This document shows positions 1-6,654 of a stretch of 12,487 nucleotides of DNA, piece after piece. The notes beneath the pieces are model-generated. The model saw nothing but the letters and a program-made list of their open reading frames with translations. It was not told the DNA's origin and did not search any database. Each line of letters starts with the position of its first letter. Within the stretch, counting starts at the first letter, position 1. The stretch comes from Alphaproteobacteria bacterium (GTDB lineage Bacteria; Pseudomonadota; Alphaproteobacteria; RF32; CAG-239): positions 1-12,487 of the forward strand of contig JAGCFG010000116.1 of the NCBI GenBank assembly GCA_017650255.1, in the 5' to 3' direction. The position numbers and the translations under genes are program-made.

Positions 1-626
1 ACAAAAAGACCTTTTTCCTGTAGGGTTATGATGTGATTTTCTTCTAAGTCGTATTCGTCTTCGATATCGCCGACAATTTCTTCGAGCAAATCCTCAATGG
101 TAACAAGTCCGCATACTCCGCCATAGTCATCAACAACAACGGCCATGTGATTTTTGTTTTGCTGCATGTCTTTCAAGAGGTCCAAAACAGATTTTTCTGG
201 CGGGACAAGTTTTATTTTGTTGGCTTCAATTTGGGATACCGGCATTTTGTCTTGTCCGCGGAGCAGGCATTTGGCCAAATCTATAATATGCAAAAATCCG
301 GTAATGTCGTCTAATGATTCTCCATAAATGGGAATACGAGAATGGCCTTTTTCCACCATCAATCTTGCCAAATCTTCGACAGTTCCATCCTTTTGAAAAG
401 CAATAATATCCGAGCGGGGAACCATTACACGGCAGGCTTTTTTGTCTTTGATGTCCAAAAGATTTCCGATTAAAAGCTGTTCGTGTTCACTAAAAGCGTC
501 TTTTCCTGTGTTGTCAACGGCCTCTTCGATTAGGTCTTCTATGGTTTCGCGAACATCTTCGCTGCCTTTGTTGAAGATGTTTTTGAAATAACTGCAAAAA
601 CCGTGATTATGATTTTCGTCGCTCAT
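1..626 (-). CDS. corC: CorC/HlyC-family CBS-domain protein (3' end cut by window edge)
   Basis: Reading leftwards from ATG at 626 there is an open frame of 208 codons with no stop before the window edge, so the C-terminal part is missing. Seen: an acidic N-terminus, then RVMVPRSDI at about residues 66-74 and HSRIPIYGE at about 95-103, typical of the first CBS motif in CorC/HlyC proteins. A second CBS motif follows with VVVDDYGGVCGLVTIEDLLEE at roughly 163-183 and then the acidic stretch GDIEDEYD. Known for the family: these cytoplasmic CBS-pair proteins are linked to magnesium/cobalt efflux or envelope homeostasis, and the missing C-terminus normally carries the CorC_HlyC domain. No membrane segments are seen, so this is the short CorC type rather than the DUF21 type. 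It starts 3 nt after the ybeY stop, last visible gene of the miaB-phoH-ybeY operon. The AGGAG at 639-643 lies 12 nt from the ATG, slightly far. In related bacteria lnt often follows, which cannot be checked here. Confidence 0.93.
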   Translation of the reverse strand, partial: MSDENHNHGFCSYFKNIFNKGSEDVRETIEDLIEEAVDNTGKDAFSEHEQLLIGNLLDIKDKKACRVMVPRSDIIAFQKDGTVEDLARLMVEKGHSRIPIYGESLDDITGFLHIIDLAKCLLRGQDKMPVSQIEANKIKLVPPEKSVLDLLKDMQQNKNHMAVVVDDYGGVCGLVTIEDLLEEIVGDIEDEYDLEENHIITLQEKGLF

Positions 627-629
627 AAT

Positions 630-1139
630 TTATATTTTCTCCTGATAGGGGTTTGCAATGTTAAAATTTTTTAAAATTCTTATTTCTTCGGCTTCCATTT
701 CTTGTGCTTCTTCCGGCTCAATGTGGTCATATCCCAAAAGGTGCAGAATGGCGTGAACCAAAATGTGACAATAGTGGTCATGAAGTGAAATTTCTTCACT
801 CACACTTTGATTGAGCATTGTGGTGAGGGCAATAATGATATCGCCAAGCTCAATCTCTTGATTTTGTTTGAGATAGTGGTCGAACTCTTCGTCGTCGATA
901 TTGGCAAAAGAGAGGACATTCGTCGGTTTGTCGAGGTTGCGAAATTCGGAATTGAGTTCTTTAATCTCTTCGTCATCACTCAGTGAAAGGTTGATAATCA
1001 CTTTTTTGTTTTGCAACCAAGACGGGTTTTTGTCGTTGATTACTTGTTCGACAATTTTTTCGGACAGCTCTTCGACTTGCGGAAGTTCTTTTTTCCACAA
1101 GTTTTGAGAGATTATGGTGTTTAATTTGGTTTTAATCAT
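630..1139 (-). CDS. ybeY: YbeY endoribonuclease / rRNA maturation factor
   Basis: A 169-residue protein starting at ATG 1139. The open frame extends to 1202, but those 21 extra codons lie wholly inside phoH and encode a lysine/serine-rich non-homologous tail, so the start that overlaps the phoH stop is preferred. Seen: the family signature NSEFRNLDKPTNVLSF at residues 63-78, ELGDI at 97-101, and the zinc-binding histidine set HAILHLLGYDH at 129-139 (H129, H133, H139). Length matches the family. Known: YbeY is a metal-dependent single-strand RNase involved in 16S rRNA 3' end maturation and 70S quality control, acting in the cytoplasm. Its first codons overlap the last 8 nt of phoH, which suggests translational coupling. 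The pairing with PhoH/YbeZ is conserved widely and the two products interact in other bacteria. All expected catalytic residues are present. Confidence 0.97.
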   Translation of the reverse strand: MIKTKLNTIISQNLWKKELPQVEELSEKIVEQVINDKNPSWLQNKKVIINLSLSDDEEIKELNSEFRNLDKPTNVLSFANIDDEEFDHYLKQNQEIELGDIIIALTTMLNQSVSEEISLHDHYCHILVHAILHLLGYDHIEPEEAQEMEAEEIRILKNFNIANPYQEKI

Positions 1140-2100
1140 TTTCTTCCTTTTGCTTTTTTTCATAGGCCAAGACGATTTTTGATACAAGTCCGTGACGGAC
1201 AACGTCTTCGGCAGAGAAAGTTACGGAAGTGATGCCTTTTATGTTTTTCAGGGTATAGAGTGCATCTTTAAGTCCGGAGGTGCTGCCGCGTGGAAGGTCA
1301 ACTTGGCTCAAGTCACCATTGACAACCATGCGAGAGTTTTCACCCAAACGCGTTAAAAACATTTTCATCTGCATGGGGGTGGTGTTTTGAGCCTCGTCCA
1401 AAATTACAAAAGCGTTAGACAAGGTTCTACCGCGCATAAAGGCCAAAGGGGCAATTTCAATCTCGCCGGCGGCAAGCTTCTTGTCGACCTGTTCTGAGGG
1501 CAACATTTCGTATAATGCATCATATAAAGGGCGCAGATAAGGGTCGACTTTTTCTTTTAAGTCTCCCGGCAAAAAGCCTAAGTTTTCTCCTGCCTCGACA
1601 GCAGGACGAGACAAGATTATCTTGTCGATTTTGCCCTCTAACATCATGGAAACAGCCAGAGCAACGGCAAGATAGGTTTTTCCGGTTCCGGCAGGTCCAA
1701 GGCCGAATACCAGCTCGTTATTCATCATTTCCAAAATGTATTTGGCTTGCATTTGCGAGCGTGGATAAATATGACGCTTTTTGGTTTTTAGGACAATTTC
1801 GCTGAGATTGATATTTTTTTCGGCAGGTGCATCCTTTTTGTCTTTGTTGTTCATTCTGATTGCGGCCTTAATCTCTTGTTCGTCAATCAAAATTCCTCGG
1901 CTGGCTTTGATATACAGATCATTGATAGCTTGTCTGGCTTTTTGACAATTTTGTTCTTTTCCTTTTATGTGTATGCGGTTGCCGAAGGTTGTAATTTCGA
2001 CATTGAGAATCTCTTCAACAAGATGGAGATTGTCGTCATTGGGGCCGACAAGTTGTTGAAGAAGCTGGTTGTTAAAAAGTTCAAATTCTGTTTCTGCCAT
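1132..2100 (-). CDS. phoH: PhoH-like ATPase (YbeZ type)
   Basis: A 322-residue PhoH/YbeZ-type P-loop ATPase. Seen: an N-terminal KH-like region (about residues 10-65, with VEITTFGNRIHIKG), a linker, RHIYPRSQMQAKYILEM at 109-125 typical of the PhoH core, Walker A GPAGTGKT at 135-142, the segment LSRPAVEAGENLGFLPGD at 163-180, and Walker B FVILDEAQNTT at 231-241 followed by SRMVVNGDLSQVDLPRG at 256-272 (sensor-like). Length is normal. Known: YbeZ partners with YbeY in RNA metabolism and ribosome assembly; the ATPase is thought to act on RNA. Start ATG at 2100 follows the miaB stop by 13 nt, with a weak AAAGG-like ribosome site. Its stop overlaps the ybeY start. The gene is complete with no missing motif. 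The family name recalls the phosphate-starvation PhoH, but gene order supports the YbeZ role. Confidence 0.97.
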   Translation of the reverse strand: MAETEFELFNNQLLQQLVGPNDDNLHLVEEILNVEITTFGNRIHIKGKEQNCQKARQAINDLYIKASRGILIDEQEIKAAIRMNNKDKKDAPAEKNINLSEIVLKTKKRHIYPRSQMQAKYILEMMNNELVFGLGPAGTGKTYLAVALAVSMMLEGKIDKIILSRPAVEAGENLGFLPGDLKEKVDPYLRPLYDALYEMLPSEQVDKKLAAGEIEIAPLAFMRGRTLSNAFVILDEAQNTTPMQMKMFLTRLGENSRMVVNGDLSQVDLPRGSTSGLKDALYTLKNIKGITSVTFSAEDVVRHGLVSKIVLAYEKKQKEEND

Positions 2101-2113
2101 GATATAATGCCTT

Positions 2114-3439
2114 TTATTCTAGTGTTCCTGTAAGCGAATTTGTTCCGCCACAGGTAACGGTTACGTTTTTTATGAGATTAAGGTTTTCTTTGCCGCCTTT
2201 TACCACGATGGTTTGCATATATGGTGTGCGGCCGAAAATTTCACCTTTGTTGCGAGCTGAGCTTTCAAATAATACCGGCATGGTTTTTCCAACACATTTT
2301 TGGTTGAAATCAAGCTGCATTGCAAAAAGTTCTTGCTGCAATATTTGCAAGCGTTGTTGCTTGACTTTTTCTTCTACCTGATTGGGGTAGACAGCGGCAG
2401 GTGTTCCGGCACGACGACTGTATTTGAAAGAAAATGACTGAATGTAGTTTATCTGTTTGGCCAAATTCAGAGTTGCTTCAAAATCTTTATCGGTTTCGCC
2501 CGGAAAACCTACAATAAAGTCGGAAGAAAAGCGCAAATCGGGGTTGGCGTTTTGCAGTTTTTCGATTATTTGCAAATATTGTTTGCTGTCGTGACGGCGG
2601 TTCATTGCCTTTAAAATTTTGTCAGAGCCGGATTGCAGGGGCAAATGCAGATAGGGCATAAGTTTTTTTAGGTTTTTATGGCACAAAATCAGCTCGTCGG
2701 TCATATCTGCAGGATAAGATGTTGTGTAGCGCAGGCGTTTTAGGCCGTCAATTTCGGACAGGCAATTGAGCAGATATGCGAGAGAACGCTCTTTGCCTGA
2801 AGCATCTTCTCCATGGTAACAATTTACATTTTGTCCTAAGAGGTTTATTTCCAAAACTCCGGAATTTACCAGTTCTTTTGCTTCTTTTATGACATCTTCT
2901 AATGGTCTTGAGGTTTCTACCCCGCGGGTGTAGGGGACAATGCAATAGGTGCAGAAATTGTTGCATCCTTCTTGAACAGCCAAATAGGCACAGCCGCCGT
3001 GAGCGTGATTTTCGGGCAAGAAGTCAAATTTGCTTTCTGCGGGAAAATCTGTATCTATTATGCAAATTTTTTTGTCGCGGGCAATGCGGGCTAAAATCTC
3101 GGGTATGCGGTGATAGGTGAGAGGTCCGGTGGCAAAGTTGACAAAGGGAGCGCGTTTGGCAATTTGTTCATTTTCGGCCTGAACAACGCAGCCGACAACA
3201 CCGATAATGGTTTCTTTGCCATCTAAAGATCGCTCGTTTTTGACAATTTCTACTCTGCCAAGGTCAGAAAATAGTTTTTCTGCGGCTTTTTCTCTGATGT
3301 GGCAAGTATTAAAAAGTATTATGTCTGCATTTTTTATCTGGGTTGCGGGTTTGTATCCCATATTTTCCAAAATGTCGGCAATCCTTTGTGAATCGTAGAC
3401 ATTCATTTGGCAACCATATGTTTTTATGTAATAGTTCAC
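2114..3439 (-). CDS. miaB: tRNA-2-methylthio-N6-dimethylallyladenosine synthase MiaB
   Basis: Radical-SAM methylthiotransferase that adds the 2-methylthio group to i6A37 of tRNAs reading UNN codons. Numbering from GTG 3439 (441 residues): the N-terminal UPF0004 domain has cysteines at 10 (YGCQMNVYDS), 46 (NTCHIREKA) and 84 (VVGCVVQ), ligands of the auxiliary 4Fe-4S cluster. The radical-SAM triplet CNNFCTYC is at 159-166, followed by IVPYTRG. Further conserved stretches are SDFIVGFPGET at about 306-316 and YSRRAGTPAA at about 340-349. The C-terminal TRAM-like domain covers about 375-441. Start choice: the frame also opens at TTG 3463, but that codon has no ribosome site and lies about 9 nt from the predicted transcription start. 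GTG 3439 has GAGGT 13 nt upstream and gives a family-typical short N-terminus. First gene of the miaB-phoH-ybeY-corC operon. Distinguished from RimO and MtaB by CQMNVYDS and overall motif set. Confidence 0.95.
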   Translation of the reverse strand: MNYYIKTYGCQMNVYDSQRIADILENMGYKPATQIKNADIILFNTCHIREKAAEKLFSDLGRVEIVKNERSLDGKETIIGVVGCVVQAENEQIAKRAPFVNFATGPLTYHRIPEILARIARDKKICIIDTDFPAESKFDFLPENHAHGGCAYLAVQEGCNNFCTYCIVPYTRGVETSRPLEDVIKEAKELVNSGVLEINLLGQNVNCYHGEDASGKERSLAYLLNCLSEIDGLKRLRYTTSYPADMTDELILCHKNLKKLMPYLHLPLQSGSDKILKAMNRRHDSKQYLQIIEKLQNANPDLRFSSDFIVGFPGETDKDFEATLNLAKQINYIQSFSFKYSRRAGTPAAVYPNQVEEKVKQQRLQILQQELFAMQLDFNQKCVGKTMPVLFESSARNKGEIFGRTPYMQTIVVKGGKENLNLIKNVTVTCGGTNSLTGTLE

Positions 3440-3452
3440 TTTATTTTTTATG

Positions 3453-3457
3453 ACCTC
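3453..3457 (-). promoter_or_regulatory. Candidate ribosome binding site deciding the miaB start
   Basis: GAGGT on the minus strand, 13 nt before GTG 3439. The spacing is long, but no better site precedes the upstream TTG at 3463. It is the main reason, with the promoter position, for choosing the GTG. Confidence 0.4.
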
Positions 3458-3478
3458 TATCAAATTTTTATTTTATCT

Positions 3479-3506
3479 ATATTAGAACAATCAATGCTTT
3501 TTTCAA
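3479..3506 (-). promoter_or_regulatory. Candidate sigma70-type promoter for the miaB operon
   Basis: On the minus strand TTGAAA (3506-3501) and TAATAT (3484-3479) are separated by 16 nt. Transcription would start near 3472, leaving about 33 nt before GTG 3439. The same -10 hexamer and spacing recur in front of the 65-residue membrane protein gene at 7260-7287. This is a consensus match by eye only; AT-rich DNA gives such matches by chance. Confidence 0.45.
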
Positions 3507-3591
3507 GCGATTTTTGCAGTTATGAGATTTTTATCTTTTTTAAGGCTTAATTAATGTTTTTGTGGTAGAAAACTGACTATAAATTTTATTT

Positions 3592-3596
3592 GGAGG
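3592..3596 (+). promoter_or_regulatory. Ribosome binding site fixing the TerB-like gene start
   Basis: GGAGG lies 5 nt before ATG 3602. An upstream in-frame TTG at 3590 would swallow this site into the coding sequence, so ATG 3602 is the start. Confidence 0.8.
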
Positions 3597-3601
3597 TTTT
3601 T

Positions 3602-4033
3602 ATGGGCAATTCTTTTGATAGTGTTATGGAACTTAGTAATGAAGAAAAAGTTGCTTATATGATGGCGTTTGCAAGATTGGCAGGGGCTGACGGAGTTTTT
3701 AGTGATGTGGAAAAGGAATTTATTGAGGATATGGCAAAAAGCTATTTTTTGCCTGAAAAAAGTTTACAAAGAATATTATCTGCTACTGATAGTGACGTTA
3801 TTAGTGCTGTTAAGAATATTAAACGACGTCGTGTCGCATTAGATTTGATTAAAAATTTGTGCTTTCTGGGATATTCGGATGAAGAATTGAGCGACGAGGA
3901 GCTGTTGTTTATCGGAAAAGTTGGAGAAGCAATGGGCGTTGCTCCGGAAAAAATTGAAGAAATCAGCGAGTGGGTTGTTGAAAAAATTATATTGGCTGAA
4001 AGAGCTAAGATTGTTTTTGAAGAGGTTCAATGA
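3602..4033 (+). CDS. TerB-like (tellurite resistance B domain) small protein
   Basis: A 143-residue soluble, mostly helical acidic protein with no signal peptide or membrane segment. Seen: an N-terminal helix VAYMMAFARLAGADGVFS (17-34) followed by DVEKEFIEDMAKSY, the classic TerB-type pattern of an A-x-AD-G turn and a conserved acidic helix. The pattern repeats weakly later: GYSDEELSDEELLFIGKVGE (90-109) and MGVAPEKIEEI. Known: TerB-fold proteins are small metal-binding helical proteins found alone or fused in stress-response and membrane-associated modules. A role in tellurite resistance cannot be inferred from the domain alone. It starts after a strong GGAGG site. Its stop is followed 12 nt later by the TTG start of the 344-residue gene, whose ribosome site overlaps this stop, so the two are almost certainly co-translated and may act together. 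No terC, terD or terZ homologue is nearby. I am fairly sure of the fold and unsure of the function. Confidence 0.7.
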   Translation: MGNSFDSVMELSNEEKVAYMMAFARLAGADGVFSDVEKEFIEDMAKSYFLPEKSLQRILSATDSDVISAVKNIKRRRVALDLIKNLCFLGYSDEELSDEELLFIGKVGEAMGVAPEKIEEISEWVVEKIILAERAKIVFEEVQ

Positions 4034-4045
4034 GGAGAGGGTGCT

Positions 4046-5080
4046 TTGTCTTTTGATGAAAATGATGAAGAATACGAAGAATATGTAGATGATAAAATCT
4101 TGCGCTTGCAGGAAGTGCGCCGGCAATACAGATTGAATATTATCAAAGAACAAGACCAAAGACGTGCCGTTGTTGAGGGTTTGAGGAATATTTATGTGGA
4201 TTTGGATGGGCATGATTTGGTGAAAACCTCTTATGATGTTGTTTTGATGGATAAAAACGACATTATGAAAATTAATGACAAAGAGATTAAAGTTGCAGAT
4301 TTGCAATTTATGTTGGCAGAGTCTATTGAGCTGATATGTTCTGGAACAAATTCTGTTCAGGAATATTTCAGTTGGTTCGGAGAATGTGCAGATATTATGT
4401 CACATATGAATGATGGTTTTATTTCTAATGTGGATTTAAGTGAGCGAAATGCTTGGGTGGCTTATTCTTATACGCGAGAGGCTGAATTATTAACCTGTTT
4501 GGCTCTTTATAAAAGCAGTTCTTATCCGGCAGCTGAGAAAAAATATGACTTTTTATATAATAAATTGGTAAAGTTGCGCCAGATGAGGTCTGCAATATTG
4601 GAAACCACAATCGGAACTGCTGACGAGAAAGAAGAAAAAAATAAAGAAAATGAAAAAACTCCGTTGTCTGGGTATATGGATGCATTGTCTAAGTTTGGCA
4701 GCATGGGAGCAATGTGGAACATGCCGGTTAAGGAGCTTTATCAAATGGGCATGTATCATGGTGATGACTATGATCTTGCCGGTGAATATAAGTATTTTTA
4801 CGGCAAGTATGAGCCGGTTGCTGAGTTGGAAGAGCACAGAGAAAAATATGCTTTTGAAAAAGATTTGAAGAAAAACTTTGCGTCAAATATGAGTAAAAAG
4901 CATTTTGAGGAACTGTCGCCTTCTGAGGAGCTTATTGAAAATTGTGAACAGAAAGAGGAGAAAAAAGAGGACAAAAAGCTAGTAAATAGGAGAATACATC
5001 ATTTAAGAAAATATTATGTACCAAGGCATAAAAAGCGTAAAAAGTTTTTTGATGCCGAGCGATATCGCGGTCTTTTTTAA
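4046..5080 (+). CDS. Unrecognised 344-residue charged protein, coupled to the TerB-like gene
   Basis: I do not recognise this protein. It starts with TTG at 4046, 8 nt after GGAG at 4034-4037, inside a purine-rich run beginning at the stop of the preceding gene; no ATG fits as well. Seen: a very acidic first 16 residues (DENDEEYEEYVDD), a likely coiled helix at about 17-48 (rich in R, Q, E), a central mostly helical region up to about 188, a low-complexity E/K linker at about 192-204 and again at 302-311, and a strongly basic tail of about 30 residues with RHKKRKKFF. No membrane segment or signal peptide is visible. The basic tail could bind nucleic acid or membrane phosphates, but that is inference. 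Coding is supported by a long open frame, a good ribosome site, close coupling to the previous gene and ordinary codon use. A weak hairpin and T-run overlaps its stop codon. Confidence 0.8.
   Translation: MSFDENDEEYEEYVDDKILRLQEVRRQYRLNIIKEQDQRRAVVEGLRNIYVDLDGHDLVKTSYDVVLMDKNDIMKINDKEIKVADLQFMLAESIELICSGTNSVQEYFSWFGECADIMSHMNDGFISNVDLSERNAWVAYSYTREAELLTCLALYKSSSYPAAEKKYDFLYNKLVKLRQMRSAILETTIGTADEKEEKNKENEKTPLSGYMDALSKFGSMGAMWNMPVKELYQMGMYHGDDYDLAGEYKYFYGKYEPVAELEEHREKYAFEKDLKKNFASNMSKKHFEELSPSEELIENCEQKEEKKEDKKLVNRRIHHLRKYYVPRHKKRKKFFDAERYRGLF
5055..5078 (+). terminator. Possible intrinsic terminator overlapping the end of the 344-residue gene
   Basis: Around the palindrome GCGATATCGC (5059-5068) a short stem can form: CC(ga)GCG pairs with CGCGG around an ATAT loop, with a 2-nt bulge. 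It is followed by TCTTTTTT. The stem is weak (5 pairs). The T-run ends on the first base of the TAA stop codon. It would separate this operon from the YggT-like gene, which has its own promoter candidate. Confidence 0.35.
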
Positions 5081-5108
5081 AATTGATGTGATTTATCGCA
5101 AAAATGGC

Positions 5109-5137
5109 TGGACAATTATAAAAAATAGATTCATAAT
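5109..5137 (+). promoter_or_regulatory. Candidate promoter for the YggT-like gene
   Basis: TGGACA (5109-5114) and CATAAT (5132-5137) are separated by exactly 17 nt; each differs from consensus at one position. Transcription would start near 5144, about 33 nt before the ATG. Two small dyads follow directly: TGCCGGCA (5138-5145) and GTTAGTAAC (5146-5154), which overlap the predicted start and could be an operator. Evidence is by eye only. Confidence 0.5.
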
Positions 5138-5176
5138 TGCCGGCAGTTAGTAACTTTTATATTTAAGGAGTTTTAC

Positions 5177-5446
5177 ATGAGTTTAGTCGGATTTGTATTT
5201 ATTGTATGTGCATTGATTGTGCTTTTTGATATGGTTGTTTCTTTGTTCAAGAAGTATAAGATGTTTGATTTTGATAAAAACGAGATTATGCACAAGACAG
5301 TTGATTTTATCAGCAAACTTACTTCTCCGGTTTATGCCAAAGTTGCAGAGGCTTTGCCAGAGAGATTTCATAATATCTTGGGGGTAAATGTTATTCCTCT
5401 TCTAATCTTTATTGTTTTGGCTATTCTCGGACAGCTGATGCTCTAA
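5177..5446 (+). CDS. YggT-family-like small integral membrane protein
   Basis: An 89-residue protein beginning at ATG 5177 with AAGGAG 6 nt upstream. Seen: a hydrophobic first segment (about residues 2-22), a charged loop KKYKMFDFDKNE, an amphipathic middle with ISKLTSPVYAKVAEALPE (about 45-62), and a second hydrophobic segment VIPLLIFIVLAILGQL (about 72-87). The middle and end follow the YggT layout, in which a theta-P loop and a P near the second helix (here GVNVIPLLIF) recur. YggT proteins are usually about this length per unit. Context strengthens the call: in many proteobacteria yggT stands directly before yggU (DUF167), as here. Known roles are tentative: some members relate to osmotic tolerance or to haem/cytochrome assembly in chloroplast relatives. 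No catalytic residue can be pointed to. If not YggT, it is a small two-helix membrane protein. Confidence 0.6.
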   Translation: MSLVGFVFIVCALIVLFDMVVSLFKKYKMFDFDKNEIMHKTVDFISKLTSPVYAKVAEALPERFHNILGVNVIPLLIFIVLAILGQLML

Positions 5447-5463
5447 TATAAATCGTTTTAGCA

Positions 5464-5490
5464 AGGCGGCTTTGGCCGCCTGTTTTTTTT
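5464..5490 (+). terminator. Strong intrinsic terminator between the YggT-like gene and yggU
   Basis: AGGCGGC (5464-5470) pairs perfectly with GCCGCCT (5475-5481) around a TTTG loop, followed by a G and eight T residues (5483-5490). It lies 17 nt after the YggT-like stop and ends only 11 nt before the yggU start codon, leaving no room for a promoter downstream of it. Confidence 0.85.
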
Positions 5491-5501
5491 GTTTGGATGA
5501 T

Positions 5502-5825
5502 ATGATATATTCAATAACAAAAGACGGGGTTCTTCTGTCTGTAAAAGTCATTACAAATGCGGGAACTTCTGCCATTAAGGATGTCGTGAAAGATGCTGAT
5601 GGCAGAGAATTTTTACGACTAACAGTGGTGAGTGTTCCGGAGAAGGGCAAGGCAAATAAAGAAGTTATAAAACTGCTTTCAAAGGAGCTTGAGGTTCCAA
5701 AGAGCGTTTTGTCTGTTGAAACAGGGGAAACTTCGCATTATAAGAAAATTTTGATACAAAAAAATGATGATGATATTGTTAATAAATTGAACAAATGGAG
5801 CGAACATGGTGGCGAAAATTGTTGA
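5502..5825 (+). CDS. yggU: DUF167 family protein (YggU)
   Basis: A 107-residue protein starting at ATG 5502. The frame is open from TTG 5472, but that region is the terminator hairpin and T-run and encodes cysteine/phenylalanine-rich non-family residues, so it is rejected. Seen: LLSVKVITNAGTSAI (11-25), then FLRLTVVSVPEKGKANKEVI (37-56) where KGKAN is the family hallmark, and LLSKELEVPKSVLSVETGE ending with TSHYKKILI (about 77-85). The usual APPV before GKAN is SVPE here. Known: YggU/DUF167 proteins are small, cytoplasmic and conserved, without an established biochemical role. The ribosome site is poor (GGA 4-5 nt before the ATG). The 3' end overlaps folD by 20 nt, so both are likely translated from one message. 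A strong terminator stands immediately upstream, so expression needs read-through or a promoter inside the YggT-like gene. Confidence 0.9.
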   Translation: MIYSITKDGVLLSVKVITNAGTSAIKDVVKDADGREFLRLTVVSVPEKGKANKEVIKLLSKELEVPKSVLSVETGETSHYKKILIQKNDDDIVNKLNKWSEHGGENC

Positions 5826-6654
5826 TGGAAAGAAAATGGCGGCTGAAATAGCTGAAGATTTAGCCGTAAAAATTGCTAAATTGTCTCAAAAACCGCATTT
5901 GGCCGTTGTGTTGGTTGGTGATTGTGAGGCCAGTTTGATTTATGTTCGCAACAAGAAAAAAGCTGCTGAATCTATCGGGATGAAATGTAGCGTGCATCAT
6001 CTTGCGGAAAGAACAAGCGAAAAAGAGTTGTTAGATTTGCTTGAAAAGCTCAATAATGACAAGGATGTCAATGGGATTATTGTGCAAATGCCGCTGCCTG
6101 AACATATAGACTCTGACAAAGTGCTCGAGGCTATTGCTTTGGCAAAAGATGTTGACGGTTTTTGCCCTTATAATATGGGGTTGTTGCATGCAAATTCTAA
6201 AAATGCTACTGTCCCGGCAACTCCAAAGGCAGTTTTGTATATGTTGGAGCATACACTCGGCAATATAAGCGGAAAGCATGCGGTGATTATCGGACGCTCG
6301 AATATTGTGGGCAGACCTTTGGCTTCGTTGCTGCTTAATAGTGATTGTACAGTTACAATCGGGCATAAGCAAAGTGTGGATTTGCAAAAACTTACGGCGC
6401 AGGCGGATATTTTGGTTTCGGCTTGCGGAGTACCTCAGATGGTTGACGAAAAATGGGTGAAAGATGGCGCCACTGTGATTGATGTTGGCATTACTCGTGT
6501 TGATGGTAAAATTTGTGGTGATGTTGATTTTGCAAAAGTTGCAGAAAAGGCAGAGTTTATAACGCCGGTGCCGGGCGGAGTTGGGCCTATGACGGTGGCT
6601 ATGCTCTTGGAAAATACTTGGCTGGCGTATAAAAAACAAAATAAACTAGGATAA
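5806..6654 (+). CDS. folD: FolD: methylenetetrahydrofolate dehydrogenase / methenyltetrahydrofolate cyclohydrolase
   Basis: A 282-residue bifunctional enzyme that interconverts 5,10-methylene-, 5,10-methenyl- and 10-formyl-tetrahydrofolate with NADP+, supplying one-carbon units for purines and formyl-Met-tRNA. Seen: AVVLVGDCEASLIYVRNKKK (33-52) containing the catalytic Y46 and K50, GIIVQMPLPEHI (90-101), KDVDGF (114-119), VPATP (136-140), the Rossmann-type dinucleotide motif GRSNIVGRP (163-171), and the C-terminal signature TPVPGGVGPMTVAMLLENT (253-271). Length is normal and all key residues are present. Start ATG 5806 has GGAG 5 nt upstream and lies 20 nt inside yggU. Its stop is followed within 10 nt by a hairpin with no T-run on this strand; that hairpin belongs to the convergent small gene, which overlaps the folD 3' end by 56 nt in the opposite direction. 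Confidence 0.98.
   Translation: MVAKIVDGKKMAAEIAEDLAVKIAKLSQKPHLAVVLVGDCEASLIYVRNKKKAAESIGMKCSVHHLAERTSEKELLDLLEKLNNDKDVNGIIVQMPLPEHIDSDKVLEAIALAKDVDGFCPYNMGLLHANSKNATVPATPKAVLYMLEHTLGNISGKHAVIIGRSNIVGRPLASLLLNSDCTVTIGHKQSVDLQKLTAQADILVSACGVPQMVDEKWVKDGATVIDVGITRVDGKICGDVDFAKVAEKAEFITPVPGGVGPMTVAMLLENTWLAYKKQNKLG

Noticed and set aside
1140..1202. Upstream extension of ybeY
   Set aside because: The extra 21 codons lie inside phoH and lack family similarity; the ATG overlapping the phoH stop fits YbeY length and coupling.
3555..3583. TATAAA (3578-3583) as the TerB-like gene's promoter -10
   Set aside because: Transcription would start at or just before the ribosome site, and the -35 (TGTTTT) is poor; no confident promoter is called there.
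4425..4837. Minus-strand frames opposite the 344-residue gene
   Set aside because: They overlap each other and a better supported plus-strand gene; their Ser/Phe-rich composition is the antisense of E/K-rich coding.
5472..5501. TTG-started extension of yggU
   Set aside because: It would translate the terminator hairpin and T-run and adds non-family residues.
6031..6639. 202-codon minus-strand frame opposite folD
   Set aside because: It mirrors folD codons antisense, is rich in His/Arg/Ile without motif, and has no ribosome site.
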